Shown in pieces: positions 1 to 6,877 of a DNA stretch of 11,468 bases (position 1 is its first letter; each line of letters begins with the position of its first letter). The stretch comes from Acidobacteriota bacterium (GTDB taxonomy: Bacteria > Acidobacteriota > UBA6911 > JACQSX01): positions 1 to 11,468 of the forward strand of contig JACQGG010000250.1 in assembly GCA_016199665.1 (NCBI GenBank), read 5' to 3'. The position numbers and the translations under genes were made by a program. A model generated the notes under the pieces. That model saw only the letters and a list, made by a program, of their open reading frames with translations, was not told the origin of the DNA and made no database searches.

Positions 1-2
1 AT

Positions 3-1811
3 ACACGATTTCGCCTGCTGGCCATGGTCTTGACGGCGATTCTCCTTGTCGGCGACGGCTGCACCAGGAATGCGCCTGCCCTCACATCCGCCCACGCCAG
101 GCAGTTCATCGACCATGCCAACCAGGTGATGCTGAAGCTGGGCACAGAGCAGCAGCAAGCCCGCTGGGCCTCGGAGACCTACATCACCGACGATACGCAG
201 GCAATCAGCGCCCGGGCGAATCAGGCCTATATCGACGCCATCGCCGGACTTGCGAAAGAGTCGGCCCGGTTTGACCGCGTCGATGTGCCGGCGGACATTC
301 GCCGCCAGCTCGACCTGCTGAAACTGTCGCTGGTGATGGCGACGCCCTCGGATCCGAAGGAGGGGGAAGAGTTGACGACGATCGCGGCCCGGATGGAGGC
401 CGCCTATGGCAAAGGGAAATGGTGCGAAGACCCGAACAAGCCGGAGAGTTGCCTTGACATCATCCAGATCACGCGGATCATGGCGAACTCACGCGACCCG
501 AAGCGGCTCCGCCAGGTCTGGGAAGGCTGGCACACGATCTCGCCGCCCATGAGAGCCAACTATGCCCGTTTTGTCGAGCTTTCCAACAAAGGAGCCGGGG
601 AGCTGGGCTTTGCCGATACAGGCGCCATGTGGCGCGCCAAGTACGATATGCCGCCGACCGATTTCACCCGGGAGCTCGATCGGCTGTGGGATCAGGTCCG
701 GCCGCTTTATCTCAAGCTCCATGCCTATGTTCGGATGAAGCTGCATGACAGGTACGGCGATATTGTCTCCCGGGCGGGTCCGATTCCCGCGCATCTGCTC
801 GGGAACATATGGGCGCAGGATTGGGCAAACGTCTACCCGCTGGTGGCGCCCGCAGGCGCAGATCCCGGTTACTCGCTCGCCGAGATCCTCAAGCGCCGGA
901 ACATGCCGCCGCTTGACATGGTGCGAACAGGCGAGCGCTTCTTTACCTCGCTGGGACTGGCGCCGCTCCCTGATACGTTCTGGGAGCGATCGATGTTTGT
1001 AAAACCCCGCGACCGGGACGTAGTGTGCCACGCCAGCGCATGGGATGTCGACCAACTTGAAGATCTGCGCATCAAGATGTGCATCCAGCAGACCGCCGAA
1101 GACTTCGCCACGATTCATCACGAACTGGGACACAACTTCTATCAGCGCGCCTATAAGGATCAGCCGGTCATCTTCCGCGACAGCGCCAATGACGGTCTCC
1201 ACGAGGCGATCGGCGACACAATCGCGCTCTCGGTGACGCCGGAGTATCTGGTCAAGATCGGGCTGCTCGGCAAGGCGCCCGACGCGTCGCGCGACCTGGG
1301 CCTGCTCTTGTCGCGGGCACTCTCCAAGATCGCGTTTCTGCCGTTCAGCCTGCTCGTTGACCAGTGGCGATGGCAGGTATTCGCCGGGAAAATTGCGCCG
1401 GCTGACTACAACAAGGCGTGGTGGCAGCTTCGCCTGAAATATCAGGGAGTGGCGCCGCCGGCGCCGCGCGATGAGGAGTTCTTCGATCCGGGCGCGAAGT
1501 ACCACGTGCCGGCCAACACTCCTTACACGCGTTACTTCCTGGCCGATATCCTGCAATTCCAGTTCCACCGGGCGCTGTCGAAGATCGCAGGCTGCACCGG
1601 GCCGCTCAACCGCTGCACCATCTATGAAAGCCGGCAAGCCGGTCAGCGGCTCAACGCCATGCTTTCCATGGGCCTTTCGCGTCCGTGGCCGGAGGCACTC
1701 GAGGCGCTCACCGGCAGCCGCCAGATGGACGCCAGTGCGATTCTGGACTATTTTGCGCCTTTGGATCAGTGGCTTGATTCGCAGGTGAAGAGCCACCCCA
1801 TCGGTTGGTAG
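3..1811 (+). CDS. Exported M2-family peptidyl-dipeptidase (ACE-like), 5' end off window
   Basis: Zinc metallopeptidase of MEROPS family M2, which releases dipeptides from the C-termini of peptides. Numbering from the ATG at 24, the zinc site is H366-E367-L-G-H370 with third ligand E394, exactly 28 residues after H366 as in human ACE (383/411). The ACE substrate-site residues are all present: H336 and A337 in a CHASAWD motif, K492 and H494, Y501, R503 (the chloride-site arginine position) and Y504. The three ACE disulfide pairs are also kept, for example C335/C353. This should therefore be an active enzyme. The frame is open to the window edge and encodes TRFRLLA just before the ATG at 24. That ATG has no Shine-Dalgarno sequence, and the upstream arginines would complete a signal peptide, so the real start is probably outside the window. 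A Cys at residue 13 follows the hydrophobic stretch, but the GDGC context is a poor lipobox. The family is certain; the anchoring is not. Confidence 0.95.
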   Translation, partial: TRFRLLAMVLTAILLVGDGCTRNAPALTSAHARQFIDHANQVMLKLGTEQQQARWASETYITDDTQAISARANQAYIDAIAGLAKESARFDRVDVPADIRRQLDLLKLSLVMATPSDPKEGEELTTIAARMEAAYGKGKWCEDPNKPESCLDIIQITRIMANSRDPKRLRQVWEGWHTISPPMRANYARFVELSNKGAGELGFADTGAMWRAKYDMPPTDFTRELDRLWDQVRPLYLKLHAYVRMKLHDRYGDIVSRAGPIPAHLLGNIWAQDWANVYPLVAPAGADPGYSLAEILKRRNMPPLDMVRTGERFFTSLGLAPLPDTFWERSMFVKPRDRDVVCHASAWDVDQLEDLRIKMCIQQTAEDFATIHHELGHNFYQRAYKDQPVIFRDSANDGLHEAIGDTIALSVTPEYLVKIGLLGKAPDASRDLGLLLSRALSKIAFLPFSLLVDQWRWQVFAGKIAPADYNKAWWQLRLKYQGVAPPAPRDEEFFDPGAKYHVPANTPYTRYFLADILQFQFHRALSKIAGCTGPLNRCTIYESRQAGQRLNAMLSMGLSRPWPEALEALTGSRQMDASAILDYFAPLDQWLDSQVKSHPIGW

Positions 1812-1819
1812 CCTAAGAA

Positions 1820-3454
1820 ATGCGTAAGAGAACCTCATGGACCATCCTTTTGCTTTCGGGTCTTACCTTGGCTTTGATTTATTTTCTCGTTTATCGGAGT
1901 GAGCAAGGAAAGAAGATCGAGGCCTACGAAGCCCCCCGGGTTCCGGTGTCCGGCGGGGCCGGCGGCAGACTTCCCGATGCGGAATTGAAAGTCCTGGCCA
2001 AGGCGGCAGTGCGGGGCACTGAGGGGGATACCGCGCTTGGGAAGGTAAGACCGGGCCAAAAAGTGCTGCTTGAGATAAGCGATGGCCAGGATATGAAGCT
2101 GCTTGCCGAGATTATTGCGGCATACAAGGAGAGGGGAGTCCATGCGGACTACGTTTACGATTCTCGGATGGTAGAGCAAATGCTGGGTATCCCGAAGGCT
2201 GAGGCTTTGGACAGAGGAATTTTGAGAGTGGCGGGGGAAGGCGGGGGGAGTGGACCCAGAGATGGTTACATAGAATCTTTGTGGTTCCCTACTCTTCTTC
2301 CCCAGAACCTGAAAAAGGAGGCGGAAGAGTTGCAGAAGAAGGGCGACAGCTCCATCGGAGGAAGGGATATAACGGGAATGCAGGGGGTAGGGGCAATGTA
2401 CCGAAGCGCGATCCGAAAGTACCTGGACCTCCATCCCGAATACCATGCATTCTTCGGCGGCCGTCCCAATCGCATCTACATGATCTCAGAGCTGGGTCAA
2501 AAGTGGTTCGGCTATTTCGCCTACAGGAGTCCAAGCAACATGGGTGGACTCTTGGAGAGCAAGTACCCGAGCGACGTCTGGCGGCTGATCATCGAAAGAA
2601 CGATTGAAGTGATCCCCTGGATTGAGAAGGTGCGCGTCACCGACCCCGAAGGAACCGACTACGGGTTTTCGATGACCGCCGAGCAAGCGGAGCTCTGGAG
2701 CAGAGGAGCAAACATCATGGGGGCCGTCTATATGTCCCCTTACCAGGCGAGCCGGGAGCTCTATGCCCTGGAGCGCTGGAGAGGTCAAGTCGTCCCTGAC
2801 GTAGAAGGAGTAGTCGCTGGAACCGTCAATCATAGCGGCTACTATCCTCAGATCAAGCTTTACCTGAAAAAAGGGATGGTGGATCGGCTTGAAGGAGGGG
2901 GGAGATTCGGGGAGCTCTGGCGCATTCTGATGGCCCAGGAGCGGATCCAGAAGCTGCATTACCCGCTGCATCCCTATCCGGGGTTCTTCTACTTTTGTGA
3001 AGCGGTGATGCAGACCCATCCAAAGGCGGCCAATCCCGAGGCGATCCATTATGGGTTTGGAGTCGGTAATTTGTCGCCCGAGGTGGAGGCGTATGCCAAG
3101 AAAAACAACGTTCCTAATTGGCATGGCTTTCATGTCCATCAGTACTTCACAACTTACGAAGTGAAGACGAGAACCTCAGAAAAGCGGTTTAAGATCATGG
3201 ATAAGGGGCACCTGACGGCCTGGGATGACCCCGAGGTCAGGGCGCTGGCACGAAAGTATGGAAAGGTGGACGAAATCTTGAGGAAAGCCGTGGTTCGTGC
3301 GATTCCGGGGATTAATGTTCCAGGGGTCTACGAGAAAGATTACGGCAACGCCCCCCTGCCTTATGTCAGGCGCGAGGCTCAGGAAATCAAAGACGGGACT
3401 TATCCGTATCTGTACACTCCGGAGTGGGCGGGCGTCAGATTCGTGCTTCAATAA
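1820..3454 (+). CDS. Membrane-anchored protein of unknown function, distantly M29-aminopeptidase-like
   Basis: I do not recognise this 544-residue protein with certainty. Residues 1-5 are basic and residues 7-24 form one hydrophobic helix without a clear cleavage site, so an N-terminally anchored periplasmic protein is likely. Residues 76-113 (VRPGQKVLL, then a helix ending in AYKERGVHADYVY) resemble the N-terminal Rossmann-like part of M29 aminopeptidases. DPEGTDYGF (275-283) resembles the M29 GTD region, and VEGVV (318-322) resembles another M29 stretch. Candidate metal residues are E394, H410, and H435/H438/H440 in WHGFHVHQY, where M29 enzymes have HVD. The glutamate that M29 enzymes carry in their EEVF motif is not evident. 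The gene begins 8 bp after the M2 peptidase stop, so the two are probably cotranscribed, although no strong ribosome binding site precedes this ATG. The coding region is certain; the M29 relationship is an inference from weak motif similarity. Confidence 0.85.
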   Translation: MRKRTSWTILLLSGLTLALIYFLVYRSEQGKKIEAYEAPRVPVSGGAGGRLPDAELKVLAKAAVRGTEGDTALGKVRPGQKVLLEISDGQDMKLLAEIIAAYKERGVHADYVYDSRMVEQMLGIPKAEALDRGILRVAGEGGGSGPRDGYIESLWFPTLLPQNLKKEAEELQKKGDSSIGGRDITGMQGVGAMYRSAIRKYLDLHPEYHAFFGGRPNRIYMISELGQKWFGYFAYRSPSNMGGLLESKYPSDVWRLIIERTIEVIPWIEKVRVTDPEGTDYGFSMTAEQAELWSRGANIMGAVYMSPYQASRELYALERWRGQVVPDVEGVVAGTVNHSGYYPQIKLYLKKGMVDRLEGGGRFGELWRILMAQERIQKLHYPLHPYPGFFYFCEAVMQTHPKAANPEAIHYGFGVGNLSPEVEAYAKKNNVPNWHGFHVHQYFTTYEVKTRTSEKRFKIMDKGHLTAWDDPEVRALARKYGKVDEILRKAVVRAIPGINVPGVYEKDYGNAPLPYVRREAQEIKDGTYPYLYTPEWAGVRFVLQ

Positions 3455-3511
3455 CCGCCCCTTTGGTTGTCTCAGCCGCGAGTTTTCTTCTTGACAGAAC
3501 ATGCGGTTTGT

Positions 3512-3546
3512 TCAAGAGTGAGCTTCTAAGAGTTCACTTTTCTTGA
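3512..3546 (+). promoter_or_regulatory. 5'-leader hairpin next to the ribosome binding site
   Basis: TCAAGAGTGA (3512-3521) can pair with TCAC (3534-3537) and TCTTGA (3541-3546), giving ten base pairs interrupted by a three-U bulge, with a 12-nt loop. The right arm ends where the purine-rich Shine-Dalgarno begins, nine nucleotides before the ATG at 3556. The placement suggests possible translational control of the amidohydrolase gene, but there is no U-tract and no recognised riboswitch class. It could be chance. Confidence 0.35.
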
Positions 3547-3553
3547 GAGGGAG
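3545..3553 (+). promoter_or_regulatory. Ribosome binding site of the amidohydrolase gene at 3556
   Basis: The purine run GAGAGGGAG ends two bases before the ATG at 3556, and its GAGAGG core ends five bases before it. It fixes the start codon, and the encoded N-terminus is then a complete signal peptide. Confidence 0.7.
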
Positions 3554-3555
3554 AT

Positions 3556-5388
3556 ATGACTGAGAAGATCCAACATTGGATGTTATTTTGTACTCTATCA
3601 CTCTTGCTGGCTCCGACCGCATTGTCCCAATCGCCCCAGGACATTGCGCCGGAAGTTTTGGCCTACGCGGACATGGTCTTCTACAACGGCAAGGTGCTGA
3701 CGGCCGACCCAAAGTTCACTGTCATGCAGGCGGTTGCCATCCGAGATGGAAAGATCCTGGCCGTGGGGGAAAGTTCAAGGATCCTGCGGACGGCGGGGCC
3801 CAAGACGGTGAAGATTGACCTGAAGGGAAATTCCTTGATTCCTGGATTCTACGAGGTCCATGCCGACGCCAACTTTGTCGGGAATCATGGTCCCGGCGGA
3901 CCGTATGGAACCGAGGGGCTTTCTCATGCTGAGTTTCCCAACCTCGACACCGGATTGCGGAACATCAAGAAAATGGTCGAAGCGGCCAAACCTGGCGAGT
4001 GGGTCCAGATCGATATCCCCATTACCACGTTGACGTACGATGAGCGTAATCTCAATCGCTACGTGCTCGATACGGTGGCTCCCAACAATCCACTGCTGGT
4101 CAATTATGCCTTGGACAGTGTGGTCAACAGCCTGGCGTTGAAAGAGCTGCTGAAGGGCGCGCCTGCGGACCTGGTTGGCGTTGTCAAGGACGACAAAGGA
4201 GAGCCCAATGGCCAACTGCGGGGTTATGCCCACGGCCGGCTGACCTATGAAACGATACCCTGGCCCAAGGATCTGGAGAAGCTGGTGCAGGAGCAGAAGG
4301 GGATATTTCTCAAGGCGGTTTCCAACGGGGTTATCAGTATCGGGGGGCAGATTAACGGGCTTTCCACGACCTTGGTGCACACCCTCTGGGAGCGCGGCGA
4401 GCTTCCCCTCCGCATCCGGCTGGCCCATGACTTTCCCAGGATGAACAACAACGCAGAGGCCTTCCTGAAGCGGATCGGAAACCTCATGGGCGTTGGGGAT
4501 GATTGGTTTAAGATCGGCGGAGGATCGATCATGTCGCTGGACGGCACTCCGGACAGGGCGGGCGTCTTGACTCTCAAACCGAAGCTGGCCGAACCGCCCA
4601 ACGCGGGCGCCTACGGGCAGTTCGGCGAGAGCAAGTGGGAGCTGGCCGCGCCCGGTCTGGATTGGAAGAAGTACAGCGATTACAATTCGCTTATCCTCGC
4701 CAACCGCTATGGGTGGAACATCACTGACCTGCACACTCGGGGCGACCGGGGAGTGGAGATCCTCCTGGAGGCTTTCGACGAGGCCAACAAGGACCGGCCC
4801 GTCAAGGGGAGAGGATTCGGGATGGTGCATGGCGACATGAGGTCGGAGGAGCAGATCAGGAGGCTGGCTCAATACGATGCGATGATGTCGGAGAATCCCA
4901 AATATCTCTTCCTGGAGACGCGCGTCGCCGATCTTTACAAAGTTCAGTACGGCGCGGATGCGATCCATCGGATGTTTCCTGTCCGAGGCATGATCGACGG
5001 AGGCCTCAAGCCGGTCATCGAAAACAATCACCGCTGGGCGGACGCGTCCGATGGAAAGGCGGACACCCCCCCGGGATTCAGCTACCTGTCGCTGCTGGAA
5101 AAATTTGTAACGCGCAAGAATGAGATCAACGGTCAGGTCTGGGGCGCTGACCAGAAGGTCACGCGCCAGGAGGCGCTCTGGATGGCCACCAGTTGGGCCA
5201 CCCGGTTCTATTACGGCGATGAGAAGATCCTGGGAACCGTCGAGACCGGCAAGCTGGCTGACCTTGTAGTCTTGGGAGGAGACTATATGGGCGTGCCCGA
5301 GGACAAGATCTCGGACATTCCGGTGCTGATGACCCTGGTGGGCGGTAAAGTGATGTATGAGAAAGAGGGGAACCCGCTGAGGCAATAG
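3556..5388 (+). CDS. Secreted Amidohydro_3-type protein with altered metal ligands
   Basis: A 610-residue member of the amidohydrolase superfamily (YtcJ/Amidohydro_3 type). Residues 1-24 are a Sec signal peptide with probable cleavage after TALS. The small beta domain follows (FYNGKVLTADP at 42-52), then the TIM-barrel and the family's C-terminal signature (GTVETGKLADLVVL, 560-573). Unusually, the first-strand metal motif, normally HxH in PGFxxxHxH, reads PGFYEVHAD, so only H102 remains and D104 stands at the second position. The histidines of the HxxGDR motif (H393) and of the VHGDM motif (H425) are kept. The usual GSD near the end of the barrel reads IENNH (488-492), and the lysine expected before the DG motif near 330 is missing. 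It may use an altered metal site, a single metal, or be non-catalytic. It lies 101 bp after the preceding gene. The substrate is unknown. Confidence 0.93.
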   Translation: MTEKIQHWMLFCTLSLLLAPTALSQSPQDIAPEVLAYADMVFYNGKVLTADPKFTVMQAVAIRDGKILAVGESSRILRTAGPKTVKIDLKGNSLIPGFYEVHADANFVGNHGPGGPYGTEGLSHAEFPNLDTGLRNIKKMVEAAKPGEWVQIDIPITTLTYDERNLNRYVLDTVAPNNPLLVNYALDSVVNSLALKELLKGAPADLVGVVKDDKGEPNGQLRGYAHGRLTYETIPWPKDLEKLVQEQKGIFLKAVSNGVISIGGQINGLSTTLVHTLWERGELPLRIRLAHDFPRMNNNAEAFLKRIGNLMGVGDDWFKIGGGSIMSLDGTPDRAGVLTLKPKLAEPPNAGAYGQFGESKWELAAPGLDWKKYSDYNSLILANRYGWNITDLHTRGDRGVEILLEAFDEANKDRPVKGRGFGMVHGDMRSEEQIRRLAQYDAMMSENPKYLFLETRVADLYKVQYGADAIHRMFPVRGMIDGGLKPVIENNHRWADASDGKADTPPGFSYLSLLEKFVTRKNEINGQVWGADQKVTRQEALWMATSWATRFYYGDEKILGTVETGKLADLVVLGGDYMGVPEDKISDIPVLMTLVGGKVMYEKEGNPLRQ

Positions 5389-5462
5389 CGGTCTCCTTGC
5401 CGGGCCACTTCCGGGCTCGTCTGCAGCTCCAGCTTGGCGGCTGGTGAATGTGAAAAGAGTCT

Positions 5463-6005
5463 ATGTCAGGCTTTTTTGGTTTGTGGAAGCGAAGCGAGAC
5501 GCCGGCCGCTTCCCGCTCGGAAACTGAAACCGTCCGCAAGATTGTCGAGGCGCTCGATCGGATGGAGCCGGATCAGGCTCGCTACACTGCTGCCTTTGCC
5601 TTCATTCTCTGCCGGGCGGCGCGGGCGGATTTGGACATTGGCGACGCGGAAGCGCGTGCAATGGAGCGCATCGTGATGGAGCGCGGCGGCTTACCCGAAG
5701 AACAGGCGATCCTTGTGGTTCAGATGGCCAAGACCCAGAATATTCTGTTTGGCGGCACCGAAGACTTCCTGGTCACCAGAGAATTCAACAAGATCGCCAC
5801 CCGGGAACAGAAGCTTGCCCTGCTGGACTGCCTGTTCTCCGTGTCGTCTGCGGACCAATCCATCTCCACCGTCGAGGACAACGAGATCAGCAGGATCTGC
5901 AACGAGCTTCTGCTTAGCCGCCAGGACTTCATCGCCGCCCGCTCCGCTTACCGGCCTTACCTTGCCGTGCTGAAAAAGCCTACCGCTCCCGGCGAAGACG
6001 CCTGA
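5463..6005 (+). CDS. TerB-like (tellurite-resistance B fold) protein
   Basis: A 180-residue, mostly helical cytoplasmic protein with no signal peptide or membrane segment. Two similar helical halves each carry an acidic motif of the TerB type: A-D56-L-D58-I followed by E63 and E68, and A-D131-Q-S-I followed by E138 and E141. The family uses such residues to bind divalent metal. Two-repeat TerB-like domains are found in many stress, phage-defence and surface-associated contexts, and the fold alone does not show tellurite resistance. The start at 5463 has only a weak purine stretch (AAAAGAG) upstream. The gene follows the amidohydrolase by 74 bp, so cotranscription is possible but not evident. 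The next gene is convergent, and the 123-bp gap between the stop codons shows no canonical hairpin plus U-tract terminator. The family call is fairly safe; the role is unknown. Confidence 0.85.
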   Translation: MSGFFGLWKRSETPAASRSETETVRKIVEALDRMEPDQARYTAAFAFILCRAARADLDIGDAEARAMERIVMERGGLPEEQAILVVQMAKTQNILFGGTEDFLVTREFNKIATREQKLALLDCLFSVSSADQSISTVEDNEISRICNELLLSRQDFIAARSAYRPYLAVLKKPTAPGEDA

Positions 6006-6128
6006 TTTTCCTCTGCCCCTTGCGTCGTGCCGTCTTCCGATCGGCGCAATGCGTCGGGCCGCGGGGCTGGCTGCTGACTGCCGATAACGGATAGCTCCCA
6101 GGATACTTACGGGGGGATTCCCCTCCAC

Positions 6129-6863
6129 TCACGGCTCGTCCCGCCAGTGATCGATTCGGCGAGCGTGGTAATGTGGCGGGTTGAAGAGCTGGACGGTTCG
6201 TTGCTTGAACAACCCGACCAGAAGCAACCCGGTGATGAATCCGCCGATATGGGCAAACCAGGCGACTCCTCCGCTTGCCTGTCCCAGGCTTACGGTCCCC
6301 TGAAGAAGCTGAAGCAAGAAGTAAAAGCCCAGCACAAATCCCGCCGGAATGTACATCAGCCGCGTAAAGAAGCCCAGCGGAATCAGAACCAGGACCTGAG
6401 CCCGCGGATACAACAAAATGTAAGCGCCCAGGACGGCCGAAATGGCGCCACTCGCGCCGATGGTTGGAACCGGCGAGGTTACATCCGTCAGGAAATGCGA
6501 CAGGGACGCGGCAACGCCGCCGATGAGGTAGAACACGACAAATCGTCCGTGGCCCATGGCATCCTCAATATTGTTGCCAAAAATCCAGAGGTAGAGCATG
6601 TTGCCGATCAAATGCATAAAGCCGCCATGCAAAAACATGCTCGTCAAAATGGTGAATGACGCGGGAATGGCTACCAGGTCCAGCGGCAAAGATCGAGAGC
6701 CGAAGATAACCGCCGGAATGGCGCCATATTGGTACACAAAAAGCTCGCCTTCCGCCGGCCCCAGTGAAATCTGGTACAGGAACGCAAGGACGTTCAGGGC
6801 GATCAGCCCCACTGTCATTGCTGGCCGGATCGTGGTTGGATTGTCATCGCGTAAGGGGATCAA
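6129..6863 (-). CDS. Rhomboid-family intramembrane serine protease
   Basis: A 244-residue polytopic membrane protein that cleaves transmembrane substrates within the bilayer. The catalytic pair is visible: S138 in GASGA and H205 in AHIGGF. H84 and N88 in HLIGN supply the oxyanion-hole residues, as in GlpG (H150, N154, S201, H254). About six membrane segments can be drawn between residues 17 and 218, with a hydrophilic tail rich in His and Arg. The start is a TTG codon at 6863. Two things support it: the N-terminus MIPLRDDNPT matches the usual beginning of this bacterial rhomboid group, and a strong GAGGTGG ribosome binding site lies seven bases upstream. The gene starts 12 bp after the DUF5916 gene and is very probably cotranscribed and translationally coupled to it. 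Its substrate cannot be read from the sequence; the outer-membrane protein next door lacks an obvious helical membrane anchor to be cut. Confidence 0.96.
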   Translation of the reverse strand: MIPLRDDNPTTIRPAMTVGLIALNVLAFLYQISLGPAEGELFVYQYGAIPAVIFGSRSLPLDLVAIPASFTILTSMFLHGGFMHLIGNMLYLWIFGNNIEDAMGHGRFVVFYLIGGVAASLSHFLTDVTSPVPTIGASGAISAVLGAYILLYPRAQVLVLIPLGFFTRLMYIPAGFVLGFYFLLQLLQGTVSLGQASGGVAWFAHIGGFITGLLLVGLFKQRTVQLFNPPHYHARRIDHWRDEP

Positions 6864-6870
6864 TCTTTTT

Positions 6871-6877
6871 CCACCTC
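6871..6877 (-). promoter_or_regulatory. Ribosome binding site of the rhomboid gene, overlapping the upstream stop codon
   Basis: On the - strand this reads GAGGTGG, seven bases before the TTG start at 6863. Its first two bases are the G and A of the TGA stop (6878-6876) of the DUF5916 gene. Ribosomes ending the upstream gene would therefore uncover this site, the usual layout for translational coupling. Confidence 0.8.

Noticed and set aside
489..1838. 449-residue - strand open frame opposite the M2 peptidase
   Set aside because: It lies entirely antisense to a gene with complete ACE-family catalytic residues; the composition is Arg/Leu-rich with no recognisable domain. GC-rich codon bias explains the open frame.
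3491..3519. Possible promoter before the altered amidohydrolase (TTGACA at 3491-3496)
   Set aside because: The -35 box is perfect, but the hexamer 17 bp downstream, AAGAGT, matches TATAAT at only three positions, and other spacings are no better.
3775..5385. 536-residue - strand open frame opposite the altered amidohydrolase
   Set aside because: It mirrors the sense gene, has no start context and no domain. The + strand frame has a signal peptide and family signatures.
5429..5444. Hairpin CCAGC-TTGGCG-GCTGG between the amidohydrolase and TerB-like genes
   Set aside because: A five-base-pair stem without a U-tract is expected by chance in GC-rich DNA.
6006..6128. Bidirectional terminator between the convergent TerB-like and rhomboid genes
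   Set aside because: Only a GGGGGG-AUU-CCCCUC stem at 6111-6125 is present. It lacks a following U-tract on either strand, so I could not support a terminator.
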